Assembly: GCA_903933935.1 (NCBI GenBank)
Contig: CAIZMB010000081.1
Location: 1-35,632, forward strand
Origin: an uncultured Cytophagaceae bacterium
GTDB taxonomy: Bacteria; Bacteroidota; Bacteroidia; Cytophagales; Spirosomataceae
DNA: 35,632 nucleotides
Direction: 5' to 3'
Shown: piece after piece, positions 1 through 7,690 of the stretch
Position numbering within the stretch: position 1 is the first letter of the stretch
Layout of the letters: every line of letters begins with the position of its first letter
The notes under the pieces: generated by a model
What the model was told of the DNA's origin: nothing
Seen by the model: the letters and a program-made list of their open reading frames with translations, nothing else
Database searches by the model: none
Position numbers and translations under genes: made by a program

Positions 1-1
1 A

Positions 2-529
2 TCTAATTTGATTAATTTTTGCAATTCAAACCTACCCTTAAAGCTTTCAAATACACCTGAAACAGTAGAACTATCCAGTAAACAATTATTCAATTATCCG
101 TTTATTCATTTAACAGGGCACGGAAATGTAGTATTTAATGATTCTGAAATTCAAAATTTAAAGACTTATTTACTAGGAGGAGGTTTTCTTCATATAGACG
201 ACAATTATGGAATGGACGTATATATAAGAAGGGAAATGAAAAAAGTATTTCCTTCTTTAGAATTTGTAGAACTACCATTTACGCATCCTATATACCACCA
301 GACTTATAATTTCCCAACGGGGATACCTAAAATTCATGAGCATGACGGGAAACCAGCACAGGGATTCGGTCTAATTTATAAGGGAAGGCTGATTTGTTTT
401 TATTCGTATGAAAGTGATTTAGGGAATGGATGGGAAGATGTGGGTACTTATTCGGATCCTGTAGAAAAACACCAAGAAGCTTTAAAAATGGGTGCCAACA
501 TAATTCAATTTGCTTTCAATAATCCTTAA
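2..529 (+). CDS. DUF4159 family protein, 5' end missing
   Basis: The reading frame is open from the first bases of the window to a TAA at 527-529, so the true start lies upstream and only the last 176 or so residues are present. The sequence matches the Bacteroidota DUF4159 family in its conserved central block: HLTGHGN, then LLGGGFLHIDDNYGMD, then an HPIYH and a KIHEHDGKP segment, ending in a FYSYESDLGNGWED stretch. Known full-length members are about 200-220 aa with an N-terminal signal peptide, which would be in the missing part. Molecular function of the family is not established; the fold is thought to resemble glutamine-amidotransferase-like domains. A TTG at position 8 could be taken for a start, but the upstream codons and the family length argue that the gene simply continues off the edge. 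Confidence 0.85.
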   Translation, partial: SNLINFCNSNLPLKLSNTPETVELSSKQLFNYPFIHLTGHGNVVFNDSEIQNLKTYLLGGGFLHIDDNYGMDVYIRREMKKVFPSLEFVELPFTHPIYHQTYNFPTGIPKIHEHDGKPAQGFGLIYKGRLICFYSYESDLGNGWEDVGTYSDPVEKHQEALKMGANIIQFAFNNP

Positions 530-588
530 ACATGATAAAAATCAATTATTAAAAATAGTCAAAACAAAAAGAGTGTTAAAATGCTTAT

Positions 589-596
589 TATATTTG
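589..596 (+). promoter_or_regulatory. -7 promoter box (TAnnTTTG) of the desaturase gene
   Basis: TATATTTG fits the Bacteroidota sigma-A -7 consensus TAnnTTTG exactly and lies 22 nt before the ATG at 619, leaving a short leader of about 16 nt. No good TTG -33 element is seen at the usual distance. Confidence 0.6.
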
Positions 597-618
597 TATC
601 TTAAATATAAACCTAAAA

Positions 619-1380
619 ATGCAATTAGTTCTTCCCGCTTTCATTATACATTGGTATATTTCATTATTTAGCCAAACATTTTTTCTTCATCGGTATTCAG
701 CACACAAAATGTTTGTGATGAATAAATTTTGGGAAAAATTCTTTTACTTTTTGACCTACCTTTCTCAGGGTTCTTCATTTTTGAGTCCTAGAGCCTATGC
801 AATCTTACATAGAATGCATCATGCCTTTTCAGACACCAAAAAAGATCCACATTCTCCTATGTTTTCGAGTAATGTCTTTAGCATGATGTGGAAAACAAAA
901 GACATTTATAATGCGGTTTTAAATAGAAAAAGCAACATTGAAGAACGATTTGAGCACGATTACCCAGTGTCTAAAACAATTGAAAAAATTGGAGATTCTT
1001 GGATTTCAAGAATTGGTTGGGGTGTAGCTTATGCCTCTTTTTACATTATTGCATTCATTTATTTTGACATGCATTGGTTATTTTTCCTATTATTACCTGT
1101 ACATTTTTTAATGGGGCCCGTACATGGTGCAATCGTAAATTGGTCTGGTCATAAATATGGGTATCAAAACTATGACAACCATGATCATTCTAAAAATTCG
1201 TTGGTATTTGATGTAATTATGATGGGTGAATTATTTCAAAATAATCATCATAAATTACCAAACCAAGTGAATTTTGCTTCTAAATGGTTTGAGTTTGACC
1301 CAACGTATCCATTAATTAAACTATTGACTTGGTTGAAAATAATTAGACCCAATATCAAGCCGGCAGACGCAAAGTTTTAA
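619..1380 (+). CDS. Membrane fatty-acid (acyl-CoA type) desaturase
   Basis: This 253 aa membrane protein belongs to the di-iron fatty-acid desaturase superfamily (stearoyl-CoA desaturase/DesC-like), which inserts a double bond into acyl chains to adjust membrane fluidity. The diagnostic histidine boxes are visible: HRYSAH at residues 24-29, HRMHH at 64-68, and NHDH near 187-190 followed by QNNHH at 207-211. Hydrophobic segments flank them (about 1-20, 38-60, 135-172). The last box has Gln where the usual HxxHH has its first His, as I recall for related Bacteroidota enzymes. The gene stands alone between a clear -7 box and a strong hairpin terminator, so it is probably monocistronic. Substrate and regiospecificity cannot be read from the sequence. 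Confidence 0.88.
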   Translation: MQLVLPAFIIHWYISLFSQTFFLHRYSAHKMFVMNKFWEKFFYFLTYLSQGSSFLSPRAYAILHRMHHAFSDTKKDPHSPMFSSNVFSMMWKTKDIYNAVLNRKSNIEERFEHDYPVSKTIEKIGDSWISRIGWGVAYASFYIIAFIYFDMHWLFFLLLPVHFLMGPVHGAIVNWSGHKYGYQNYDNHDHSKNSLVFDVIMMGELFQNNHHKLPNQVNFASKWFEFDPTYPLIKLLTWLKIIRPNIKPADAKF

Positions 1381-1387
1381 ATTATTT

Positions 1388-1412
1388 AAAAGCCCTTTAA
1401 CGAGGGCTTTTT
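1388..1412. terminator. Bidirectional hairpin terminator
   Basis: A perfect 9-bp stem (AAAAGCCCT, 1388-1396, with AGGGCTTTT, 1403-1411) encloses a 6-nt loop and has A/T runs on both sides, so it can stop transcription of the desaturase gene and of the convergent E2 gene, whose stop codon overlaps its right edge. Confidence 0.85.
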
Positions 1413-2679
1413 AGATTTCTTCAGGGAAGTTGAATTTCTCTAGGTAATCAGATACTCTTTTCAAGAAACCACCTCCTAGATTACCGTCAATAATCCGATG
1501 GTCATAGGAGTGCGAAATAAACATTTTTTGACGCACTTCGATTGAATCACCTTCTGGACTGCTCACTACTGAAGCTTTTTTTTCAATTAAGCCAAAAGCT
1601 AAAATACCGACTTGAGGTTGGACGATGATGGGAGTACCCATTAAATTACCAAAGGAACCAATGTTCGAAATTGAAAATGTACCGCCCTCCAGGTCAGCTG
1701 GCTTTAATTTATTTAATCTTGCGCGATTCGACAAATCATTTACTTTTTTAGTTAGATCGACTAATGATAATTTGTCTACTTCGTGAATAACGGGTACAAT
1801 TAAATTGCCATTCGGCAAAGCTACAGCCATACCAATATTAATTTGGGCATGCTGGACAATGAAATTTCCCTCGACGGAGATATTCATTCCAGGAAAATCC
1901 TTAATAGCCAAAGCTGTCGCCATAAATAATAAAGGAGTATATGTTATGGGCTCTTTATACTTTTCTTGAAATTTATTCTTATTTTTTTCTCGCCACTGAA
2001 CCATAGCGGTCATATCTGTTTCTAGAAATGAAGTGACATGGGGGGAAATCCTTTTGGAATCGAGCATTCTTTCGGAAATCATTTTCCTCATTCGATCCAT
2101 TTCAAATACTTCATCACCTGGTAAACGTAACCCTGTTCCTTGACTCAAGGTACCTGAAGCGATCACCCTTTTTGAATTTCGTATGGCAATGTAGTTTAAT
2201 ACATCTTTTTTAGTCACTCGATTATCTAAACCTGATCCCGCAATTTCACTTAATTCACGTTGAGAAACTTTTTCTTGTTGGCATATTTGCTTAATCAATG
2301 GCGAAATCCAAGGATTGTTTTGACCTGAATTTGGATTAAAACTACCCAATGACAATTCAGTCAAATTTGAAAGAGTTTCATCCTCAATGATGGAGTAGGT
2401 ATCATTGCTAATTCTATCTAAGTTAGAATCTTGGGTGATAACAGAATCAATAATACAAATAGGTTTGCCAATTTCAGCAATACTCCCTACTGGAACCAAA
2501 ACTTTTTTCAAATAACCTGCAACGGGAGTGGGAACTTCGGTATCTATTTTATCAGTGGCTACTTCGACAATAAATTCATCAATTTCAACATAATCACCAG
2601 GCTGTTTTAACCAATTTAAAACAGTAGCTTCCATGATACTTTCACCCATTTTGGGCATTATTATTTCCGTTATAGCCAT
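1411..2679 (-). CDS. 2-oxoacid dehydrogenase complex E2 (dihydrolipoamide acyltransferase)
   Basis: A 422 aa E2 subunit that carries acyl groups on a lipoyl arm from E1 to coenzyme A. Three domains are visible in order. First is one lipoyl domain (about 1-75) with the lipoylation site DKID, Lys44. Next is a peripheral-subunit-binding domain (about 123-168, starting NPWISPLIKQI and ending in KKDVLNYI). Last is the acyltransferase domain (about 190-422) with the catalytic HRIIDG at about 394-399. A single lipoyl domain and this length fit branched-chain or generic Bacteroidota E2 proteins better than the multi-lipoyl pyruvate enzyme, but the acyl substrate cannot be decided. No E1 or E3 gene is nearby. 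It lies 4 nt downstream of cinA on the same strand and is probably co-transcribed with it. Confidence 0.9.
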   Translation of the reverse strand: MAITEIIMPKMGESIMEATVLNWLKQPGDYVEIDEFIVEVATDKIDTEVPTPVAGYLKKVLVPVGSIAEIGKPICIIDSVITQDSNLDRISNDTYSIIEDETLSNLTELSLGSFNPNSGQNNPWISPLIKQICQQEKVSQRELSEIAGSGLDNRVTKKDVLNYIAIRNSKRVIASGTLSQGTGLRLPGDEVFEMDRMRKMISERMLDSKRISPHVTSFLETDMTAMVQWREKNKNKFQEKYKEPITYTPLLFMATALAIKDFPGMNISVEGNFIVQHAQINIGMAVALPNGNLIVPVIHEVDKLSLVDLTKKVNDLSNRARLNKLKPADLEGGTFSISNIGSFGNLMGTPIIVQPQVGILAFGLIEKKASVVSSPEGDSIEVRQKMFISHSYDHRIIDGNLGGGFLKRVSDYLEKFNFPEEI

Positions 2680-2683
2680 ATCA

Positions 2684-3934
2684 CTAAGATAAATCTTTTA
2701 ATAAATATCGCCTAATCAAATTCAATGAATTTAAAGAGGTCATATGTATATTTTGCAATCGGTTACCGCCTAATTGTAGCTTTCTGGTAATTATTTCACC
2801 TTCAGATGCCAAAGCAATCCAGACAGTACCTACCGGTTTTTCAATACTTCCGCCATCCGGACCAGCAATCCCGGAAGTCGCAATACCATAAGTAGTTTTA
2901 AATTTTTCTCTCACTGATTTCGCCATTTCGGATACGCATGATTCACTTACCGCACCCTCGATATTTATAATTGAATCGGAAACATGTAAAATTTCTTTTT
3001 TAATCTCATTGGAATATGAAATTACACCACCTGTAAAATAAGCTGAGCAACCTGGTATTTGAGTAAATTGGTGCGAAAGATGTCCTCCTGTGCAACTTTC
3101 TGCAACGGAAATCGTGGATTTATTTTTAATTAGGAGCTGACCCACAACATCAGCAATTTCATCTTTTTCATATCCAAAAATAAAGGAATTAATCATGGGG
3201 CGTAATAGAGCTATTTGCTCTTCTACATTGGCTTTTAATCCTTCAAGGTCATCTCCAAAAGCCGTAAGTCGAAGCTTTACAATTCCAAGAGATGGCAAAT
3301 AGGCTAGTTTAATGTGTTTGGGAAGTGATAATTCCCAATCTTGAATTAAATCCGATAAATAAGATTCACCTATACCAATCGTTTTTATTACTTTATGGTA
3401 AATAATTGGGGTCTTAAAATGTGAAACCAATTTTGGAATAACTTCATTTTCCATGATAGCTTTCATCTCAAAAGGAACTCCAGGCATTGAGATCCAAATT
3501 ACCCCAAATTCATCAAACCACATACAAGGAGCAGTACCATGCTTATTGGTAATAAATTTAGCTTTAGTAGGCAACAGCGCTTGATCTCGATTAATATCTG
3601 ATAATTCACGCCCACGTTTTAAGAAAAATTCGGTTACATCTTTTAAGGCATCCTCATTCATCTCCAGTGAGCAATGAAAGAAATCAGCTAATACTTTTTT
3701 CGTTAAATCATCTTTCGTTGGTCCAAGACCTCCGGTAATGAAAACCACATCTGCCCTAGATTTAGATTCATTTAAAATGGTCGTTATTTCTTCAGCAGAA
3801 TCACCAACCGACGACTTTCGAATCGTTTTAATCCCTAATTTGTCTAATTCAAAACTGATCCATTGGGTGTTCGTGTCCAATATTTGACCATAAAGAATCT
3901 CATCCCCAATTGTAATAATTTCTGCTCGAACCAT
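2684..3934 (-). CDS. cinA: CinA family protein (putative NMN amidohydrolase)
   Basis: This 416 aa protein has the two-part CinA architecture. The N-terminal molybdopterin-binding-like domain (about 1-170) carries EIITIGDEILYGQ, FITGGLGPTKDDLTK and SMPGVPFEM. The C-terminal CinA/PncC domain (about 255-416) carries SVAESCTGGHLS and ATSGIAGPDGG followed by KPVGTVWIA. Family members hydrolyse ADP-ribose and/or deamidate nicotinamide mononucleotide in the pyridine nucleotide salvage cycle; the old competence name comes from Gram-positive relatives. The length is normal for the full two-domain form. It is the first gene of a two-gene unit with the E2 gene, preceded by a -7-like box 20 nt upstream. 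Confidence 0.93.
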   Translation of the reverse strand: MVRAEIITIGDEILYGQILDTNTQWISFELDKLGIKTIRKSSVGDSAEEITTILNESKSRADVVFITGGLGPTKDDLTKKVLADFFHCSLEMNEDALKDVTEFFLKRGRELSDINRDQALLPTKAKFITNKHGTAPCMWFDEFGVIWISMPGVPFEMKAIMENEVIPKLVSHFKTPIIYHKVIKTIGIGESYLSDLIQDWELSLPKHIKLAYLPSLGIVKLRLTAFGDDLEGLKANVEEQIALLRPMINSFIFGYEKDEIADVVGQLLIKNKSTISVAESCTGGHLSHQFTQIPGCSAYFTGGVISYSNEIKKEILHVSDSIINIEGAVSESCVSEMAKSVREKFKTTYGIATSGIAGPDGGSIEKPVGTVWIALASEGEIITRKLQLGGNRLQNIHMTSLNSLNLIRRYLLKDLS

Positions 3935-3954
3935 TAAGTTTTCTTACTTTTGTA

Positions 3955-3962
3955 CGAAAATA
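3955..3962 (-). promoter_or_regulatory. -7-like box (TATTTTCG) of cinA
   Basis: Read on the minus strand the site is TATTTTCG, one base off TAnnTTTG, within CCGTATTTTCGT. The same core is found before rlmD and before the small cyclic-nucleotide-fold gene. It ends 20 nt from the cinA ATG. Confidence 0.5.
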
Positions 3963-4015
3963 CGGATTATTTGGGATTGATTAACACCCAAGAATTGAAA
4001 AAGCAACCATAATAA

Positions 4016-4369
4016 ATGAAACACTCAGAAATAAATTTTAAAATCCAGTTGGATGATCAAAATATACCCGAAAATATTACATGGTCAGCTACCGACAACC
4101 CAAACGAAGGCATAGAGGAAACCAAAGCAATTTTAGTAGCTACTTGGGATCCATATCATAAAGGAACATTAACTTTACCCTTGTGGACGAAGGACATGGA
4201 AGTCTTGGACATGAAACGCTTTTTTATTGAGATTATGGGAACAGTTTCTGAAGCCTCAATTCAAGCCACTGGAGATGAATATTTTTCAAAAGAAATAGAG
4301 CAGGTGTGTCGGACTCTATCTTCACATTTACAAAAAGAAATTTTAGAAGCTGAAAAGGGTTCAAAATAA
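4016..4369 (+). CDS. gldC: Gliding motility protein GldC
   Basis: This 117 aa soluble protein matches GldC of gliding Bacteroidota along its whole length, with the family features HSEINFKIQLDDQNIPE at the N-terminus, then WSATD, WDPYHKGTLTLPLWTKDM and the C-terminal EIEQVCRTLSSHLQKEI. In Flavobacterium GldC supports gliding without being strictly essential; its biochemical role is unknown, and it has no signal peptide, which suggests a cytoplasmic location. The gene ends 6 nt before a secreted thioredoxin-like gene and is probably co-transcribed with it. gldC also occurs in non-gliding Bacteroidota, so its presence alone does not prove motility. Confidence 0.92.
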   Translation: MKHSEINFKIQLDDQNIPENITWSATDNPNEGIEETKAILVATWDPYHKGTLTLPLWTKDMEVLDMKRFFIEIMGTVSEASIQATGDEYFSKEIEQVCRTLSSHLQKEILEAEKGSK

Positions 4370-4375
4370 AAGACG

Positions 4376-5419
4376 ATGAAATTCATTAAACATTTGATTT
4401 TTCTAATCGCCTTTAGTCACCTATCCATGGGTCAAAAAGGGATTAATTTTATTAAAACTAGTAATTTTAATGCGGCAGTAAACGCAGCTAAACAACAAAA
4501 TAAATTACTTTTTGTTGAAGCCTACGCTCCTGATTGCCACGTTTGCATGTCATTCAAAGGAACTTTCGCCCAACCGCAAGTTGGCAATGTTTACAACACC
4601 CATTTTATTAATTTCCAATTGGACGTTAATAATCCAGACAATCTAGCCATCCTTAAAAAGTATAAAATCATCATTAACGCAACGCCAACCTTCATATTTT
4701 TTGAACCTAAAACGATGAAAGTGGTTCAAGTAAAAGCTTTTGGTGAAAAAGATAATTCAGTCATTAGTGTTAATCTAATTGGCCAAAAAGCAGCTAATCC
4801 AAAGGAACAAGTGGGTAGTTTCCCAATAAAATTCAAATCAGGTGATCGCAATCCTGCATTTTTATTAAACTATGCTCAGTTTGCTAGAATTATGGGAGAT
4901 ACGTTGACCAACATTAAGATGATGAATGAATATGCTAAGGTACTGCCAACAAATCAATACCTGTCGCAAGGGACTTTAAACATTCTTCAAACGGTCATGA
5001 TGAACCATGACAATGAATTATTTGATTATTTTGTCACTCATTTACCTGATTATAACAAAGCCTTTGATCCCAATATGGTTCGTATGATTTATGAAAATAT
5101 CTTTCAAATTGTACTAACTTCTCAAATAAATAATTTGAATTCTAAAAGTATCTCGAAGATAAAAAATCAAATGAAAACGACTGGAATGGATCCTGGTGGT
5201 ATTATTAGAAGAACTTGGTTAGCTGAGAGCAACCTTTATTTCAAGCAAAAAAATGCGGCAGCGGGAATAAAAGTAATCCAAAATTTAATTAATGTTTTGC
5301 CTAATGCTCCAGGTCCTAAAGAATACCAATATTTATGTGATTACGTGAAAAGCAAAACCACCGATAAAAAGGCCTTAAAATACGCTCAAGTCAATTGGTG
5401 TAAATTTGGACTCCGGTAA
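4376..5419 (+). CDS. Exported thioredoxin-fold protein with CxxC site
   Basis: A 347 aa protein with an N-terminal signal peptide (hydrophobic run about residues 5-18, likely cleavage near Gly19-Gln20). A thioredoxin-like domain (about 25-130) follows, with the redox motif CHVC at residues 54-57 and the cis-proline loop ATPTFIFF at about 102-109. The remaining about 215 residues are largely helical, with no motif I recognise. Such periplasmic proteins of Bacteroidota reduce or shuffle disulfides in exported proteins; the partner here is unknown. It follows gldC by 6 nt, and its stop codon directly abuts the stop codon of the convergent DUF6728 gene with no intervening base. Thioredoxin-fold assignment is firm, physiological role is not. 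Confidence 0.82.
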   Translation: MKFIKHLIFLIAFSHLSMGQKGINFIKTSNFNAAVNAAKQQNKLLFVEAYAPDCHVCMSFKGTFAQPQVGNVYNTHFINFQLDVNNPDNLAILKKYKIIINATPTFIFFEPKTMKVVQVKAFGEKDNSVISVNLIGQKAANPKEQVGSFPIKFKSGDRNPAFLLNYAQFARIMGDTLTNIKMMNEYAKVLPTNQYLSQGTLNILQTVMMNHDNELFDYFVTHLPDYNKAFDPNMVRMIYENIFQIVLTSQINNLNSKSISKIKNQMKTTGMDPGGIIRRTWLAESNLYFKQKNAAAGIKVIQNLINVLPNAPGPKEYQYLCDYVKSKTTDKKALKYAQVNWCKFGLR

Positions 5420-5608
5420 TTAGCGAAGAAAGGCTCGATAAAGCATCACCAACACGCAAAATAAAAACATCAAAATTGATATTTTATTAATCGTATGCAT
5501 GGTCCTAATATTGAAATTAGTAGGTGCACCGGGCTTTGGTTTTTTGAATACTCTAACAAAATACGTAAAGACCTCCGTTAGATTAAATTGTTCTTTAAGT
5601 CTGCTCAT
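5420..5608 (-). CDS. Small membrane protein, DUF6728 family
   Basis: A 62 aa protein with the Bacteroidota DUF6728 layout: a short soluble N-terminal part beginning MSRLKEQFNLTEVFTYF, a Pro-rich linker, then MHTINKISILMFLFCVLVML, which is one transmembrane helix near the C-terminus. I chose the ATG at 5606-5608. It lies 4 nt after the ispG stop codon and begins at the conserved family N-terminus. An in-frame ATG 12 codons further upstream lies within the ispG coding region and would add an unconserved extension. Function is unknown. The gene is probably translated from the ispG transcript. Confidence 0.72.
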   Translation of the reverse strand: MSRLKEQFNLTEVFTYFVRVFKKPKPGAPTNFNIRTMHTINKISILMFLFCVLVMLYRAFLR

Positions 5609-5612
5609 GATT

Positions 5613-7613
5613 TTAGTTTTCAGGGGCGTCCTTCCAGTCGCCATGGTCTTTAATAAGTTGGATTAACTCGTCAACGGCCAAATGAGCCGGTACTGATTTT
5701 TTTATCACATTTTGCCCTTTGTACAGCGCAATTTTATCTTTTCCTGTTCCTACATATCCATAATCCGCATCTGCCATTTCCCCTGGTCCATTCACAATAC
5801 AGCCCATAATGCCAATTTTAATACCCTTCAAATGATCGGTCACTTTGCGAATCTTAGCCGTCGTTTCTTGAAGGTCAAATAAAGTTCTTCCGCAGGAAGG
5901 GCATGAAATATATTCTGTTTTTGATATCCTAACCCGACTCGCTTGTAGAGTACCAAAACTAATTGAATTACGAAGTTTATGCGTGTTTTTAACACCTGAA
6001 CTGGATATCATGATGCCATCACCTAATCCGTCTATTAACAATGCTCCTGCATCTGTAGGTGCATAAATTTGTAATTGTTCATCTGTAATTTCCTCATATT
6101 CCAAATGAATAATCACCGGAACAAGAATGTCATGATCCATTAAATCAAAAAATGCACGCCTAATTTCCGGCATTTTATGTTCATTAAAAGAGTGTAAAAT
6201 GATAATGACATTCTTATCTAATTTCAATTTATCTAATATACCTAGGTCTCCAATTAAACTGGCTGCATTCAATTTTATGAAATTAGCTGTTGGATGTTTA
6301 GTTGTCGAAACGCACCATTCATCCCAAGAAAACTGTGGATAAATTGAATTTTCTTGATGTGACATCCAAACAGAAGAAGACTGAATTTGTCTTAATCCAT
6401 TAGGCAGCATAAAATTAACTTGTTGATCCCCTGTAAATATGTAATCAGCTCCTAAATCATTCATAGCCCATTTATCTGGCTCTGGCAAATAAAAATGACC
6501 AATAGATTTTAAGTCATCCATCGACAAATCAGAAATGGTCGAAAAATCGGAAATTACACGGGGTACCTGTTTTCCTCCAAAATTTAAAATTTCGTTTGAT
6601 TGACGTCTTTCGTAATAAAATGGATGAATAGGGGAGTCAAAGTGATCTGTTTTTCCTTTAAATGAAATAATAGGAGAAGATTTAAGAGATCGATTTTGTA
6701 ACCGACGAACCATTTCTTGCGCCACAGGAATTTCCAACTCAGGATCTTCAGTCAAAGAAACACGGATCGTATCACCTAAGCCATCTTCTAATAAAGTACC
6801 GATGCCTACGGCTGATTTAATTCGTCCGTCTTCTCCTTCGCCAGCCTCAGTCACTCCCAAATGCAAAGGGTAAGCTTTGAATTTCCCTTCTTCCAATTTT
6901 TTGCTAAGTAGTCGATAAGCTTCCACCATCACTTGGGTGTTGGAAGATTTCATCGATAAAACAATATTAAAATAATTCTCGTCCTCACAGATACGCAAAA
7001 ATTCTAAAGCAGACTCCACCATACCCAATGGAGTATCGCCATATCGACTTAAAATTCGGTCAGATAAAGAACCATGATTCGTACCAATACGCATGGCAGT
7101 ACCATATTCTTTACAAATTTTAACTAAAGGCAAAAATTTATCTCGAATTCTTTCTAACTCAGACTGATATGAAAGATCAGTATATTCAATGACTTCAAAA
7201 CGCTTTTTATCTGCGTAATTACCCGGGTTTATACGCACTTTTTCAACAATCCTAGCGGCTAATTCTGCTGCATTGGGCGTAAAATGAATGTCCGCAACTA
7301 ATGGCGTTTGATATCCTTTTAAACGAAGGCCTTTACGAATATTTTCTAAATTTTGTGCTTCCTTGACAGATGGGGCAGTTATTCGAACTATTTCACAACC
7401 AGCATCGATCATTTTGATGGATTGATCGATGGATCCTTGAGTATCCATCGTATCCACGGTGGTCATTGATTGAACCCGAATGGGGAAATCTGAACCGATG
7501 AAAATATTTCCTACTTCGACCGGAATAGTATTTCTTCTTTTGTATGCAACAAGAGAATCTGCATACTTATTACCGTCAGAAATCAATTTTAAAATAGACG
7601 AATCCGTTGACAT
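5613..7613 (-). CDS. ispG: 4-hydroxy-3-methylbut-2-enyl diphosphate synthase, long form
   Basis: IspG (GcpE) makes HMBPP from MEcPP in the non-mevalonate isoprenoid pathway, using a [4Fe-4S] cluster. This 666 aa protein is the long form typical of Bacteroidota, Chlamydiae and plants, with a large insertion between the TIM-barrel part (from RNTIPVEVGNIFIGSDFPI, through DIHFTPNAAELAARIVEKVRI cut here to its key residues, to LGVTEAGEGEDGRIKSAVG) and the C-terminal iron-sulfur domain (YISCPSCGRTLFDLQ and GIMGCIVNGPGEMADADYG). The ATG at 7613 is preferred over an in-frame TTG at 7631, because that TTG is part of the apparent -7 box TAAATTTG. A DUF6728 gene follows 4 nt downstream. A terminator of the upstream permease gene sits just before the promoter. 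Confidence 0.96.
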   Translation of the reverse strand: MSTDSSILKLISDGNKYADSLVAYKRRNTIPVEVGNIFIGSDFPIRVQSMTTVDTMDTQGSIDQSIKMIDAGCEIVRITAPSVKEAQNLENIRKGLRLKGYQTPLVADIHFTPNAAELAARIVEKVRINPGNYADKKRFEVIEYTDLSYQSELERIRDKFLPLVKICKEYGTAMRIGTNHGSLSDRILSRYGDTPLGMVESALEFLRICEDENYFNIVLSMKSSNTQVMVEAYRLLSKKLEEGKFKAYPLHLGVTEAGEGEDGRIKSAVGIGTLLEDGLGDTIRVSLTEDPELEIPVAQEMVRRLQNRSLKSSPIISFKGKTDHFDSPIHPFYYERRQSNEILNFGGKQVPRVISDFSTISDLSMDDLKSIGHFYLPEPDKWAMNDLGADYIFTGDQQVNFMLPNGLRQIQSSSVWMSHQENSIYPQFSWDEWCVSTTKHPTANFIKLNAASLIGDLGILDKLKLDKNVIIILHSFNEHKMPEIRRAFFDLMDHDILVPVIIHLEYEEITDEQLQIYAPTDAGALLIDGLGDGIMISSSGVKNTHKLRNSISFGTLQASRVRISKTEYISCPSCGRTLFDLQETTAKIRKVTDHLKGIKIGIMGCIVNGPGEMADADYGYVGTGKDKIALYKGQNVIKKSVPAHLAVDELIQLIKDHGDWKDAPEN

Positions 7614-7628
7614 ACCTTTTATTAAAAC

Positions 7629-7636
7629 CAAATTTA
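7629..7636 (-). promoter_or_regulatory. -7 promoter box (TAnnTTTG) of ispG
   Basis: On the minus strand the site reads TAAATTTG, a perfect TAnnTTTG, ending 15 nt before the ispG ATG. It directly follows the U-tract of the upstream terminator. Confidence 0.6.
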
Positions 7637-7637
7637 C

Positions 7638-7675
7638 AAAAAAGCCTCATCAAATAAATCAAAAGATGAGGCTTT
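7638..7675 (-). terminator. Hairpin terminator after the sugar permease gene
   Basis: An 11-bp perfect stem (7641-7651 with 7665-7675, AAAGCCTCATC on the plus strand) has a 13-nt loop. Read on the minus strand it is followed by six T residues, the correct polarity to end the permease transcript before ispG. Confidence 0.85.
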
Positions 7676-7690
7676 CAAAAAATGAATATA

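Noticed and set aside
7614-7631. Upstream TTG start for ispG
   Set aside because: The TTG is part of the -7 box TAAATTTG; it would place the start before transcription begins.
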